Counted from the first letter of the stretch, positions 25,406 through 34,187 are shown. The stretch is DNA of 64,000 nt from Deinococcus roseus (GCF_014646895.1 NZ_BMOD01000017.1:45840-109839), one strand, 5' to 3'. Numbers and translations are program-made. The notes: generated from the letters alone by a model not told the origin.

Positions 25406-26371
25406 TCACTTGAGCTGGTAGTTTTTCTCGCCTTCCGGGAAAGTGTAGCGCAGGCGCATCACCAGATCCTGCGGGTAATTCCCGCATTTGTCTCCGAACA
25501 GATTGATGCCCCCCACGTTCTTGGCGTCTGCTTTGACCCCCAGACGCACCTTGATGTGGTTGTTCTGGTCGATGCCCAGATCGCTGAATTTCACGTCTGA
25601 GATGCGTGCACCATCCACAAAACTGCCTTCTTCGGTGATCCGGTAGATTTTCAGCAGGCCGTACATGGTCTGGTCTTCAGGCCACCAGGCGGGAGTGAGG
25701 TGACCGCGTTCGCCTCCAAAATCTGCTGGACTGGTCCAGGTGCCCACTTCTATGCCGTTGATCCACAGGGTGATGTCTGAAGGCCAGTCCAGGTTGTACT
25801 GGGGGGCTTCAGAGCACATCTCTGCCGAGAACTCCAGTTCGGTGGAGGTGGCTCCATAAGGCACGTTGTTGGGGAAGTTGTATTCCACAAAGCCCTGCTT
25901 GAACCACAACAGTTGCGCGAACATGTGTTCGGGTTCGTAGAAACTTCTGGGGTTGTCCAGCATGCCGATGAACTTGCTGTCCGAGGCCAGACCGCAGGTG
26001 GGTTTCACTTCAAAGTTGTGGTAGTTGCCGATGGGCATGGACACCGTGACCACGTCAGACTGCGAAGCCTCCACAGTGACTCCTGGCAGCCGCAGGGTCA
26101 CTTCATCGAATTTCTTGGCCACCAGCTTCTGGTGTCCACGGGTGCCGGGCACATATTGGACCGTCAAAAGTCCAGCTTCCTCCAGAATTTTGATGTTGGT
26201 GCTGATGGTGCTGATGGGCATTTCCATGGCCTGGGCCAGATCGGAGACATTCATGGGGTTGTGGGAAAGCAGGCTGAGCATGAGAAGTCGGGTCTTGCTG
26301 CTGAGGGCCTGCGCCACCGGAATGGTGCTGTCTCCTTCCAGCAGGATCTTGCGGGGGCCAGAAATGGGCAT
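25406..26371 (-). CDS. ArsR-type regulator with a large C-terminal beta-rich domain
   Basis: A 321-residue one-component regulator. Start ATG 26371 (MPISGPRKIL) has AAAGGAG upstream. Residues about 15-100 are an ArsR/SmtB winged helix (ALSSKTRLLMLSLLSH, MNVSDLAQAMEMPISTISTNIKILEEAGLL). The rest, about 220 residues, is rich in strands, Trp, Asn and Gly (LWINGIEVGTWTSPADFGGERGHLTPAWWP) and resembles a jelly-roll/lectin-like fold. The metal-binding Cys and His clusters of metal-sensing ArsR proteins are not evident. Similar long ArsR proteins occur in carbohydrate-rich genomes, so sugar sensing is a reasonable guess. Target promoters are unknown. Confidence 0.75.
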   Translation of the reverse strand: MPISGPRKILLEGDSTIPVAQALSSKTRLLMLSLLSHNPMNVSDLAQAMEMPISTISTNIKILEEAGLLTVQYVPGTRGHQKLVAKKFDEVTLRLPGVTVEASQSDVVTVSMPIGNYHNFEVKPTCGLASDSKFIGMLDNPRSFYEPEHMFAQLLWFKQGFVEYNFPNNVPYGATSTELEFSAEMCSEAPQYNLDWPSDITLWINGIEVGTWTSPADFGGERGHLTPAWWPEDQTMYGLLKIYRITEEGSFVDGARISDVKFSDLGIDQNNHIKVRLGVKADAKNVGGINLFGDKCGNYPQDLVMRLRYTFPEGEKNYQLK

Positions 26372-26426
26372 GAAGAACTCCTTTGCTTTGAATCTTACCA
26401 TGATTGTTGAAACACTGACAGACCCC

Positions 26427-26451
26427 AGCGATCCATATGGGGTTTATCGCT
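26427..26451. promoter_or_regulatory. Inverted repeat upstream of the ArsR-type gene
   Basis: AGCGAT (26427-26432) and ATCGCT (26446-26451) flank 13 nt about 60 nt before the start codon. It could be an autoregulatory site, but the arms are short. Confidence 0.3.
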
Positions 26452-26578
26452 TTCTGGAAGCAGTTTTTAGAATGTTCGGGAAATGTTGAAGGTTTTCAGG
26501 AAATCCAGTTTAAAAACAGACCAAAACAAAAGGGCCGGACACTTCCGACCCCTCGTTCAAGAAACCATCCAGCCAGAA

Positions 26579-27070
26579 TCAGCTTTCTTCGCGCATCTCA
26601 GACAGCACCTGATCTGCAGTCTGGGCATGAAACAAACTGCCCCCATGTTTGCGCAGGATGTGCTGGGCACGGGAAACCTGAATGCTGCTGTCTGCAGTGA
26701 CCATCAGGAGCAAACACCCCGAAGCCAGTTCGCTGGCAAAGTAGGTGGCAGCATCTTCGCTGCACCCGGCTTCTTGCAAAGCAGACCGCAAGCCATGCTC
26801 ATGTCCCAGCAGGCGCTTGCTGAACTTGTTGGTGACCAGGTACTCCCCAAAGGTGCGCACCTCTCCGGTGGTCACCCCCAGCCAGATGCTCTGGGAGGCG
26901 GTGGTGGGTGCAGCCTCCCCCTGAAAACCCAGGGCAGGTTGCTGGTGCACCATGAAAGACAGGGCATGTTCTGTGAAGCCAGCTTGCAACAGTTCCTGAA
27001 CTGCATGTTCAACAGGACTGCAATCCTGAAAAACGCCAATCACGTTGGTCATGTGGGTGGTCTTCACCAT
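26579..27070 (-). CDS. Hypothetical stress-type protein (YflT-like N-terminus)
   Basis: A 163-residue soluble protein. ATG 27070 (MVKTTHMTNVIGVFQDCSP) has AAAGGAG at 7 nt and is preferred to an upstream TTG. The N-terminus (VIGVFQDCSPVEHAVQELLQAGFTEHALSFMV) has the pattern of general stress proteins of the YflT/DUF1269 type: strand, then D-x-x-x-A-x-x-A-V-x-x-L-x-x-x-G-F. A Gly/Leu-rich region and a second such motif (LRSALQEAGCSEDAATYFASELASG) follow. It starts 13 nt after the upstream gene's stop, so they are one operon. Role unknown; redox or stress response is only a guess. Confidence 0.65.
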   Translation of the reverse strand: MVKTTHMTNVIGVFQDCSPVEHAVQELLQAGFTEHALSFMVHQQPALGFQGEAAPTTASQSIWLGVTTGEVRTFGEYLVTNKFSKRLLGHEHGLRSALQEAGCSEDAATYFASELASGCLLLMVTADSSIQVSRAQHILRKHGGSLFHAQTADQVLSEMREES

Positions 27071-27083
27071 AAACAAACTCCTT

Positions 27084-27320
27084 TCAATCCAGCACCATCA
27101 TGCGCTTGCTTTGTGCTGGAGGTTCATTTTGTGAAGGCTCGCTGTGTCTGATCAGCAGCGGCTGGGCTTCTTCCACCAGATACAGAGGAAGCACTTTCCC
27201 GAAAGCCTGCACAGTGGCCACAGGCTGAAGGTCGCAGACCCACAGGTTCAGGGCCTGCAATCCCCTGCGGGTGCTGAGGTGCAGGGGAAGTTCTGAAAGG
27301 TTGGAATAATGGGGCAACAT
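27084..27320 (-). CDS. Hypothetical 78-residue protein, first of a two-gene operon
   Basis: Start ATG 27320 (MLPHYSNLSELPLHLS) has AGGAG 7 nt upstream. The protein carries an Asn-Leu-Trp-Val-Cys strand and a Val/Leu-rich middle (VQAFGKVLPLYLVEEAQPLLI), ending in a hydrophilic tail with KRMMVLD. No domain recognised. The next gene begins 13 nt after its stop with its own AAAGGAG. Confidence 0.6.
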   Translation of the reverse strand: MLPHYSNLSELPLHLSTRRGLQALNLWVCDLQPVATVQAFGKVLPLYLVEEAQPLLIRHSEPSQNEPPAQSKRMMVLD

Positions 27321-27733
27321 GTCAACTCCTGTGGGTGGACCCCGGATTTCAGGTCCAGCAAGAGGTGGGATCTGGTCAAAAGGGTCAAATCAGAAAAGAC
27401 AATCAGGGTGAGAAGCAAAGGTGAAATTCGGAAAGTGGCGGGCAGAACGGATCGGGTTGCAGGCCCAGCACGTCCAACACAGGTGCAAAACAAAGGTGCA
27501 AATCAAAACAACCAGAATCCTCCTTCTGTGATCAAGGATAAACAGCGCCACTGAAAAACCCCTGAGGCACGCTGAATCCACTCTGACTCTGCTGAACTGG
27601 GCCTGATCTGTGTGGTGCATCCAACAATGCCATCCAGCAACCTGCAACCCTCGGCCATGAACCTGGAGATGAAATTTGAAAGGGGGTCTCGGGTATGCTG
27701 CTAGACAGGACATCACCCAGCAAAGGAGCGTTC
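27321..27733. other. Divergent intergenic gap
   Basis: About 410 nt. Short frames on both strands lack ribosome binding sites and have unusual composition. TAGACA near 27702 could be a -10 for the plus gene, but spacing to any -35 is poor. Confidence 0.3.
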
Positions 27734-28297
27734 ATGGTCACACCCTACGAACAGCACTTCAAAACCCTCATCCACAAGGTGGAACAGGGCACGGGCAACC
27801 TGCTCCGATACCGCTCCTCGCAATACGATGGCAAGGGCGGGATTGGCCAGCAACGCGTTTACAGCGATTCCTTCCTGTTTCCCAGTTTTCGGCCTGTGTT
27901 GTTTCTGGATTTTTTCTCTGAAGTGCAGGCCCTGGAAGGCCTGAAATTCTGGGTGTGCCAGCCCCTGGACCCTGAAGAAACCCCTCCTGGGATGCTGCTG
28001 AGCCCCATCAGCGATGAAGCACTGCTGTACAACCAGTTTCTTTATGTTCCCCTGCTCAGGCAGGGAAAATTCGACCCGGATGGCTGGATGGATGTGCTGT
28101 CTCGAAACATTCCCCAGGACCCCCGCCAGCTGGTCCGACTGGAAAACAACGGGCGCAAGTTGTTCTTCATGAACGAGGAAGCCATGTTCCGCCATCTGGC
28201 CATGGAAAAATACGGGACCACCCTGCTGGGCAGCCCCAATTTCACTTCGGCCCTGCAGGTTGCGGCCCGCCAGATGCGCCACGAACTGTTGCAGTAA
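27734..28297 (+). CDS. Hypothetical 187-residue protein
   Basis: Start ATG 27734 (MVTPYEQHFKTLIHKVEQGTG) has AAAGGAG upstream; the extension to 27695 has none. A soluble alpha/beta protein with an aromatic-rich stretch FLFPSFRPVLFLDFFSEVQ, a Pro-rich connector (CQPLDPEETPPGMLL) and a helical C-terminus. No family recognised. It converges on the SNF2 helicase gene, with a hairpin between them. Confidence 0.65.
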   Translation: MVTPYEQHFKTLIHKVEQGTGNLLRYRSSQYDGKGGIGQQRVYSDSFLFPSFRPVLFLDFFSEVQALEGLKFWVCQPLDPEETPPGMLLSPISDEALLYNQFLYVPLLRQGKFDPDGWMDVLSRNIPQDPRQLVRLENNGRKLFFMNEEAMFRHLAMEKYGTTLLGSPNFTSALQVAARQMRHELLQ

Positions 28298-28314
28298 AAC
28301 CAGAGCTTCCTGCT

Positions 28315-28341
28315 GGCAGAGGCCTTTCTCATGCCTCTGCC
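28315..28341. terminator. Hairpin between convergent genes
   Basis: GGCAGAGGC (28315-28323) pairs with GCCTCTGCC (28333-28341) over a 9-nt loop. It has no T-tract. It is placed to end both the hypothetical gene and the helicase gene. Confidence 0.5.
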
Positions 28342-28357
28342 ACAAGCCTCAACACCA

Positions 28358-31300
28358 TCACCCCAGCAGACCTTGCAAGTCTTCTTCAGTGATGCGCAGG
28401 CCCTCACCGAGGGTGCCTTCCAGAATTCCGGAAGCCAGGGCGGCCTTGTGCCTCTGCAGCACCAGAATTTTCTCCTCAATGGTTCCGGTGGTGACCAGTT
28501 TGTACACAAAAACCGGTTTGTCCTGCCCGATGCGGTAAGCCCGGTCGGTGGCCTGGTTTTCGGCGGCGGGGTTCCACCAGGGGTCGTAATGGATCACCGT
28601 GTCTGCTGCTGTGAGGTTCAGACCCACCCCTCCAGCTTTCAGGCTGACCAGAAAGACCTTGACCTCGCCAGACTGGAAACGCTGCACCTGGGCCTGACGG
28701 TCCGTGGTGCTTCCCGTCAGCAAGGCGTATTCGATGTTCAAGTCTTTCAGGGCCTCTCCCAGCAAATCCAGCAAAGTGGTGAACTGCGAGAAGATCAACA
28801 CCGTGCGGCCCTCCTCCAGCATTTCGGGCAGGGTTTCGGTGAGCCACTGCAGCTTGACCGAGGTTTTGATTTTTTTGGCTTCCTCCATGGACAGCAAACG
28901 CGGATCACAACAGGCCTGACGGAGCTTCAGCAGGGCGTCCAGCACATGAATCTGGCTGCGGGCCAGCCCCCGGTCCTCGATTTCCTCTTTCAGGCGTTCC
29001 TGCATGGCCACCCTGAGGGTTTCGTACACATCGCGTTGCCCACCTTCCAGATCCAGCTGCACAGTGATTTCGGTTTTTTCGGGGAGTTCGGGGGCCACCT
29101 GCTGCTTGGTGCGCCTGAGCATCAGGGGTTTGACCATGCGGGCCAGACGCAACTGGCGGCTGCGGTCATTTTCCTGCTCGATGGGTTGCCTGAACATGGT
29201 GCGGAAATCCGCCTCTCTGGGAAGGAGTCCGGGCATCAGGAACTGAAAGAGCGACCAGAGTTCTCCCAGGTGGTTCTCCATGGGCGTTCCGGTCAGGCAC
29301 AACCGGTGCTTGCTGGACAGTTCCTTCAAGGCCTGACTGGACTGGCTGTGGTGGTTCTTGATGTACTGGGCCTCGTCCAGAATCACCATGTGGTACTTGT
29401 GGGCAGACAGCACCTCGATGTCCCGTTTTAAGAGGGCGTAACTGGTGAACACCACATCCGCTTCCGGGATCTGGTCAAAGTGTTTGTGGCGGGAAGGACC
29501 ATGCAGCAAGAGGGTCTTCAGGGAAGGGGTGAATTTTGCAGCCTCGGAAATCCAGTTGGGCATCACCGAAGTGGGGGCCACAATCAGGGCAGGTTTTTTG
29601 AGGCGCTTCCCTTCCTTCTCAATCAAGAGGTGCGTGAGGGTCTGCAACGTTTTGCCCAGTCCCATGTCATCTGCCAGGATGCCATTGCAACCCGTCTTGC
29701 GCAGCATTTGCAGCCAGCCCACCCCTTCATGCTGGTACCGCCTCAGGGTGGCATTCAGGGAAGCGGGCAATTTGGGGCGTTTGCGGGCATGCATTTTCCC
29801 CAGGTTCTGGGCGAGTTCCAGCACCGCCTGCCCGCCCTGCCAGCGGATCTGCGGGTGGTCCTGCAAATCTTCCAGCAAACCTGCTGCCATGCGGGGCAAA
29901 CGGAAATCCTGCTGTCTGGGAGAGTAAAACTCCATCAGGAGTTTCAGGATGGAACGCAGGCGGTGCATTTCCACCTGCACAAAAGTGTGGTGCCCGACCG
30001 CCAGATACTCGATCTGCTCGCCATCCTGCTCCAGCAGCATCTGCAGTTCTTCCTGGTGGTTTTGCATCCAGTTGACCAGCAGTGGCAAGAGGGAGACGTT
30101 TTCCCCATCCACCTGCACCCCCAGGTCCAGGGTGAACCAGCCTTCTTCTTCCTGAATGCTGGCGTCCAGGGAAGGTTGCACCACCCGGTAAGGGAAAGAA
30201 GCGTCCAGCACCACTTCCCAGCCCTGGTCTTTCAGGTCCGGGAAGACTTTTTTCAGCAGGTGCATCCACAAATGCTCTGGCACAAACTGACCGGGAGGTC
30301 CAAAGCGGTATTCCAGGGTGTCCTGGTTTGAATTTTTCAGCAGATGGAAACCCAGAGTGGTCATGGTTTTCATCACCTGCTGCTCGGCTTCGTTGTTGCG
30401 GTGCACCACCAGCAGACCCTGCTCAGTGGAGAACCTCAGGGAAGGGAGTGGGCGCTTGCGGCCCTGCACAAAAGGACCGGGCACCCGCTGGTCCAGGTAG
30501 GTGAGGGACAGGGAAACCGTGGGCACCGGGGCCTGCAGTCCAGCGATCACCCAGTCCTGGGCAGCCACCCGCAATCTGGGCACCAGCACCCCCTGCTGCT
30601 CATCGAAAGGCACCTCAGTGGGAAGCGGCAGGTGCGACCCAGACACATTGCGCAACGCCTGACGGGCCTTGGGCACCTGCTCGGGAGACACTGCGTGCAT
30701 GGTCATGAAGAAAGTCAACTGGTGCGGCAAGACTTCTGTTTCCACCTGACCCATCTTCAGGGCCATGGTGTCGATGTACCACACAGTGTTCAGCACCATG
30801 ATGCGGGCAGTGGGCCGGGTGGAGAACACCGGATGCTGCTTCCCGGCCTCATCGGTTTCCCAGCGGGCCTCTCCGATTCTGGGAGCGGCCTCCTGCAGCG
30901 GATGGTGCCAGCTTTCATTCAGGTAAAGTCGTTTTTCCGAGAGCAGTTCCTGCAGCAGGTCGTCGGTGAGTTCGGTGTGCCTCAGGCGGTGCTGGGCGCG
31001 GCTGTCCGAGACCTTCTGCAGCATGTCCTTTTCCCACACGGTGGGCAGGTAAGGGATCTTGTGGGGCACGTAGACCTTGAGGTCTTTGAGTGCCCCCCGG
31101 TTCACTGTGGCCACCAGGGGCACCAGACGCGGGAAAGTGCTTTGAGGGGCAGTCTTTCCCAGTTCCAGCGCAAAAACCAGTTGCTGCCTGCTGACCGGAA
31201 CCGGAAGCGGCTCGGCAGGACGCTGGGCCTGACCCTGGGTGTGCAGAATGGAAGGTTTTCTGGGGGCTGAGAGGGTCAGGGTGCCCAGTTCCAGCACCTC

Positions 31301-31858
31301 GGCTTCTGGCTCGGCAGGTTCTGGCACTGGGGTGGGGGCCACCATTTCCTGCACCTCACGCCACAGGGCACCCCAGCTGCCCCGCTTGAGGAACTGCTCC
31401 ACAGCATCCGGGCAACGCTGGTACAGCATTTGCAGCTTGATGCGGTGGGCTTCGTGCAAAGAGCGGTGCAGCGTCCAGTCTGAGGCAATGCGTTCCAGGT
31501 GCCTTTCATCGGCAGGGGTCAGCAAAGAGGCTCTGGGCTGGGCAGGTGCAGGAGGAGGGGTCATCCAGTGCAGCAAGAGGGCCGCCATGTGTTTGCAGGT
31601 GCGCTTCTTGCGGTCCCGGCGGCAGGTGCAGCTTGCAGCAAAGGCGTTCTCCTCCACGATGATCTTGACCCTGAACACCTCCACCACATCGCGGACTTTG
31701 CCGTCCAGCATGTGCTTCTGGTCAAAATACTGGCAGGAGACCACATCTCCCTGCTGCTGAAGGGCTTCTCCGTCTTGCCAGTCAGGCAGAGCAAAATACG
31801 TCTGGAACATCTCCCGACGCAAGGGTTGCCCGCTGGCAGGATTGGGGGGCAGGGTCAT
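28358..31858 (-). CDS. SWIM zinc finger plus SNF2-family helicase/ATPase
   Basis: A 1166-residue DNA-dependent ATPase, start supported by AAAGGAC. An N-terminal SWIM zinc finger is visible as Cys77-x-Cys79-x8-Cys88-x-His90. A middle region of about 500 residues is of unknown fold (similar to the extra N-terminal domain of bacterial SNF2 proteins). The C-terminal motor has RYQHEGVGWLQML, Walker A DDMGLGKT near 731, Walker B DEAQ near 828, LTGTPMENHLGELWSLFQFL, SLKAGGVGLNLTAADTVIHYDPWWNP and QATDRAYRIGQ. Proteins of this type translocate on double-stranded DNA and remodel DNA-protein complexes; a role in transcription recycling or repair is inferred. It is monocistronic. Confidence 0.92.
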   Translation of the reverse strand: MTLPPNPASGQPLRREMFQTYFALPDWQDGEALQQQGDVVSCQYFDQKHMLDGKVRDVVEVFRVKIIVEENAFAASCTCRRDRKKRTCKHMAALLLHWMTPPPAPAQPRASLLTPADERHLERIASDWTLHRSLHEAHRIKLQMLYQRCPDAVEQFLKRGSWGALWREVQEMVAPTPVPEPAEPEAEVLELGTLTLSAPRKPSILHTQGQAQRPAEPLPVPVSRQQLVFALELGKTAPQSTFPRLVPLVATVNRGALKDLKVYVPHKIPYLPTVWEKDMLQKVSDSRAQHRLRHTELTDDLLQELLSEKRLYLNESWHHPLQEAAPRIGEARWETDEAGKQHPVFSTRPTARIMVLNTVWYIDTMALKMGQVETEVLPHQLTFFMTMHAVSPEQVPKARQALRNVSGSHLPLPTEVPFDEQQGVLVPRLRVAAQDWVIAGLQAPVPTVSLSLTYLDQRVPGPFVQGRKRPLPSLRFSTEQGLLVVHRNNEAEQQVMKTMTTLGFHLLKNSNQDTLEYRFGPPGQFVPEHLWMHLLKKVFPDLKDQGWEVVLDASFPYRVVQPSLDASIQEEEGWFTLDLGVQVDGENVSLLPLLVNWMQNHQEELQMLLEQDGEQIEYLAVGHHTFVQVEMHRLRSILKLLMEFYSPRQQDFRLPRMAAGLLEDLQDHPQIRWQGGQAVLELAQNLGKMHARKRPKLPASLNATLRRYQHEGVGWLQMLRKTGCNGILADDMGLGKTLQTLTHLLIEKEGKRLKKPALIVAPTSVMPNWISEAAKFTPSLKTLLLHGPSRHKHFDQIPEADVVFTSYALLKRDIEVLSAHKYHMVILDEAQYIKNHHSQSSQALKELSSKHRLCLTGTPMENHLGELWSLFQFLMPGLLPREADFRTMFRQPIEQENDRSRQLRLARMVKPLMLRRTKQQVAPELPEKTEITVQLDLEGGQRDVYETLRVAMQERLKEEIEDRGLARSQIHVLDALLKLRQACCDPRLLSMEEAKKIKTSVKLQWLTETLPEMLEEGRTVLIFSQFTTLLDLLGEALKDLNIEYALLTGSTTDRQAQVQRFQSGEVKVFLVSLKAGGVGLNLTAADTVIHYDPWWNPAAENQATDRAYRIGQDKPVFVYKLVTTGTIEEKILVLQRHKAALASGILEGTLGEGLRITEEDLQGLLG

Positions 31859-32227
31859 CTGGGTGTCCTTTCTGTCAGGTGCAACGTGTGCAGGGACAGG
31901 TGCAGGAAGCTGAAAAGCAGATCAATGGGTTCAGTGGGGTGGGGTCTCAAAGGCAATTCCCTGCTGCTGGATTCGGATGGTGCTCTTTGAGCCTGTGCAA
32001 GGTGCACCCATCGGGTCAGAATTCATTTGATGCGTTTTACACCACTGTCTGAAAGGTGCGGCCTGTGAAATCGGGGCCAGGACCATTCTGGGCAACGCGG
32101 GCCAACTTCAGGAATTCTGTTGGCATCCAGCATGGAATTCAGACAGACTCTACGGTACAGCAAATCCAGCAGGTTTACCAGAGCCAGCTGCCCGATTTAA
32201 AGGCAAGCGCAAAGTCCAGCCATGGAG
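31859..32227. other. Upstream region of the SNF2 gene
   Basis: No gene is supported here. Open frames run antisense to the helicase N-terminus or into the repeat complex to the right. The SNF2 promoter must lie here, but I cannot identify it with confidence. Confidence 0.3.
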
Positions 32228-32540
32228 ATGTTGTAAAGCGGTCAGCGGTCAGCAATCAGCAAAAGAGGAGATCCAGCTTTGTGCCATTGGGCGAGGCGTG
32301 CCGTCTTGTGCTATACGAGGGACCGCTCCGTGGTCCCTCAGCCCGCTCGCCCCTACAGGTGTCTTTGAGATGGTTTCCATTGGGCGTAGCACGCTACGCC
32401 CCTACATCTGCCTTCTGCCTTCTGCCTTCTGCCTTCTGCCTTCTGCCTTCTGCCTTCTTCTTGCCCCTTAAAGCGTGCCTCGGTGACGGCACCATCGGCA
32501 CTGGGGCGCTCGGCTCTCGGCCCTCGGCGTTTTGCCCTGA
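32228..32540. repeat. Mosaic intergenic repeat complex
   Basis: This gap is built of modules also seen elsewhere: GCGGTCAGC-type units (32239-32265), a split GGGCG...CGCCCCTACA palindrome (32289-32357) holding an extra inner GGGACCG/CGGTCCC stem-like insert, the sequence TGGTTTCC followed by a 25-bp palindromic module (32382-32406), CTGCCTT heptamers (32408-32459), and CTCGGC units (32507-32528). The same TGGTTTCC-palindrome-TCTGCC order recurs at 56015-56157. Confidence 0.8.
32408..32459. repeat. CTGCCTT heptanucleotide tandem repeat
   Basis: About seven tandem copies of the 7-nt unit CTGCCTT. A shorter degenerate run occurs at 56116-56157. Such heptamers can change copy number by slippage; here it is not inside a gene. 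Confidence 0.85.
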
Positions 32541-32591
32541 TGTTAAAATACCCTCAATTCAAGATTCCCCTGATTCACAAGGAGGTTTTTC

Positions 32592-33338
32592 ATGACTGAA
32601 ATTCTGCTGATCACCGGAGGAGGTCGGGGCATCGGAGCAGCCACAGCCCGTCTGGCTGTGGAGCGTGGGTATGGGGTGTGCATCAGTTACCTGAGCAACC
32701 ACATTGCTGCCCAGACCCTGGTGTCTGAATTGCAAAACCTGGGGGGCACTGCGCTGGCCCTGCAAGCCGATGTGGGCGTGGAATCCGAAGTGGTGCGGCT
32801 TTTTGAGCAGCTGGACGCTGAACTGGGACCGCTGACCGCACTGGTCAACAACGCCGGGATTCTGGAACAGCAGATGCGGTTGGACCAGATGGACGCCGCC
32901 CGCCTGCACCGGGTCTTCACCACCAACGTGGTGGGGTCTTTCCTGTGTGCCCGTGAGGCCGTGAAACGCATGTCCACAGTGCATGGGGGCAAAGGAGGGG
33001 CCATCGTGAACGTGTCCTCCACCGCCTCCAGGCTGGGTGCTCCGGGGGAATACGTGGATTACGCCGCTTCCAAAGGGGCCATTGATGCTTTCACGCTGGG
33101 ACTGGCAAAAGAAGTCGCCACAGAGGGCATCCGGGTGAATGGGGTGCGCCCCGGGGTGATCTACACCGAAATTCATGCCAGTGGTGGCGAACCGGGGCGG
33201 GTGGACCGGGTGAAATCCGGGGTACCGATGCTGCGCGGCGGTGAGCCGGAGGAGGTGGCAAAGGCCATTTTGTGGTTGCTCTCAGCAGAAGCGTCTTACA
33301 CCACGGGAACCCTGCTGGATGTGAGCGGAGGAAGGTAA
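32592..33338 (+). CDS. Short-chain dehydrogenase/reductase, YgfF-like
   Basis: A 248-residue classical SDR oxidoreductase, start supported by AAGGAGG. Residues 8-15 give the TGGGRGIG nucleotide-binding loop. NNAG follows near 93. The catalytic set is Ser in NVSSTAS near 141, with Tyr and Lys in the YAASK motif near 156-160. The tail motif GTLLDVSGGR is typical of this group. It should reduce or oxidise a small carbonyl/hydroxyl compound with NAD(P)H; the Ser/Tyr spacing and length suggest E. coli YgfF-type proteins, whose substrate is sugar-like. It is monocistronic, with mosaic repeat material on both sides (GGTCAGC units at 33345-33365). Confidence 0.85.
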   Translation: MTEILLITGGGRGIGAATARLAVERGYGVCISYLSNHIAAQTLVSELQNLGGTALALQADVGVESEVVRLFEQLDAELGPLTALVNNAGILEQQMRLDQMDAARLHRVFTTNVVGSFLCAREAVKRMSTVHGGKGGAIVNVSSTASRLGAPGEYVDYAASKGAIDAFTLGLAKEVATEGIRVNGVRPGVIYTEIHASGGEPGRVDRVKSGVPMLRGGEPEEVAKAILWLLSAEASYTTGTLLDVSGGR

Positions 33339-33420
33339 AGAGTGGTCAGCTTTCAGCGGTCAGCAAAAGCGCAAAACAGCCTCAAATTCACATCCAGCAG
33401 GTCATGGGTTCATCACCCTG

Positions 33421-34005
33421 TCACCACCAGCGAGGGGTGAGCTGTCGGTACTGCTGGTAAGTGGGGCCATGGAGCCTGCCGAGGTGTTCTTCTTCCAGGC
33501 GCACCTGAATTTGCATCAGGAGTTCCCCAAAGATCACGGCAATCAGCACAGGGTAGGTGGGCAGGCAGAGGAAAAAGCCCAGCAAAGCCACCCGCATGCC
33601 CAGAAAGATGGGGTTTCTGGAACGGTGGTAGATGCCTTCTGTGACCAGCTCCGTGGAAACCTGGGTGTCAATGCCGATGCGCCAGGATTTGCCCAGATGC
33701 ACCTGGGCGATGAGCACCAGCATCAGGCTTGAGAGCATCAGCACAACGCCCAGAATGCTCAGGGGCAGGTTCGAGGGGAACAGGCTTGCTGCCGATGCAG
33801 AACCTGGGAAAACCAGCAAAACCAGGTTGATCAGGAAGACCAGCAGAATCACGGCTTTGAAGGCACTGCTGACAAATCCGTAGGTGGAGTCGTCTTTTTG
33901 CAGCACCAGTGGGTTTTCTCCGTACCTGCGGTGGTTGACGTACACCCGCCACACGAAGGTGCCGAGGAAGAAAAGCATCCAGAAAGTGAACAGAAAAATG
34001 TGCAT
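33421..34005 (-). CDS. ICMT/PEMT-family membrane methyltransferase
   Basis: A 194-residue membrane protein. ATG 34005 (MHIFLFTFWMLFF) is chosen for its AAAGGACC site; the longer frame begins inside the promoter. Four to five hydrophobic segments are visible. The C-terminal part carries the family pattern: LGKSWRIG, then TEGIYHRSRNPIFLGM, then a final helix ending GELLMQIQVRLEEEHLGRLHGPTYQQY. Isoprenylcysteine carboxyl methyltransferase-like proteins use S-adenosylmethionine on a membrane-associated substrate; bacterial substrates are mostly unknown. Its promoter carries a metal-sensor-like operator, hinting at metal or thiol stress. It stands alone. Confidence 0.82.
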   Translation of the reverse strand: MHIFLFTFWMLFFLGTFVWRVYVNHRRYGENPLVLQKDDSTYGFVSSAFKAVILLVFLINLVLLVFPGSASAASLFPSNLPLSILGVVLMLSSLMLVLIAQVHLGKSWRIGIDTQVSTELVTEGIYHRSRNPIFLGMRVALLGFFLCLPTYPVLIAVIFGELLMQIQVRLEEEHLGRLHGPTYQQYRQLTPRWW

Positions 34006-34053
34006 GGGTGGTCCTTTCCAGCCTTTGGAGCAGGCTGTTGATTTGATGGGATG

Positions 34054-34083
34054 ATTATATATGAATATATGTTCATATATCAA
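34054..34083 (-). promoter_or_regulatory. Promoter with CzrA/SmtB-type operator in the spacer
   Basis: On the minus strand TTGATA (34078-34083) and consensus TATAAT (34054-34059) are 18 nt apart, about 50 nt before ATG 34005. ATATATGAA-N6-TTCATATAT (34057-34080) fills the spacer. The TGAA-N6-TTCA core is the signature of ArsR/SmtB-family metal-sensor operators (12-2-12 type), so binding would occlude RNA polymerase. Confidence 0.75.
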
Positions 34084-34104
34084 GGTGTTTTGATCTTCCA
34101 GAAC

Positions 34105-34130
34105 AAAAACCCCACCGGGAGGAGGTGGGG
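34105..34130 (-). terminator. Intrinsic terminator of the dextran operon
   Basis: CCCCACC (34110-34116) pairs with GGTGGGG (34124-34130); on the minus strand it is followed by TTTTT (34105-34109). It lies 58 nt after the GH15 stop and just before the methyltransferase promoter. Confidence 0.85.
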
Positions 34131-34187
34131 CAGGACCAACGTGCCGCGTCGGCCTGAATTTTCAGGGAGAGATGCAGGTGAGGGAAG

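Noticed and set aside
27309..27554. Plus-strand small open frame
   Set aside because: Arg/Lys/Gln-rich with no ribosome binding site, and it begins inside the start of a divergent gene.
32408..32459. Possible CRISPR-like repeat array
   Set aside because: The repeats are simple 7-nt tandem units without spacers, and no cas genes are present.
32056..32595. Plus-strand open frame of 179 codons
   Set aside because: It is made largely of the repeat complex (LLPSAFCLLPSAF reads the CTGCCTT heptamers) and has no ribosome binding site.
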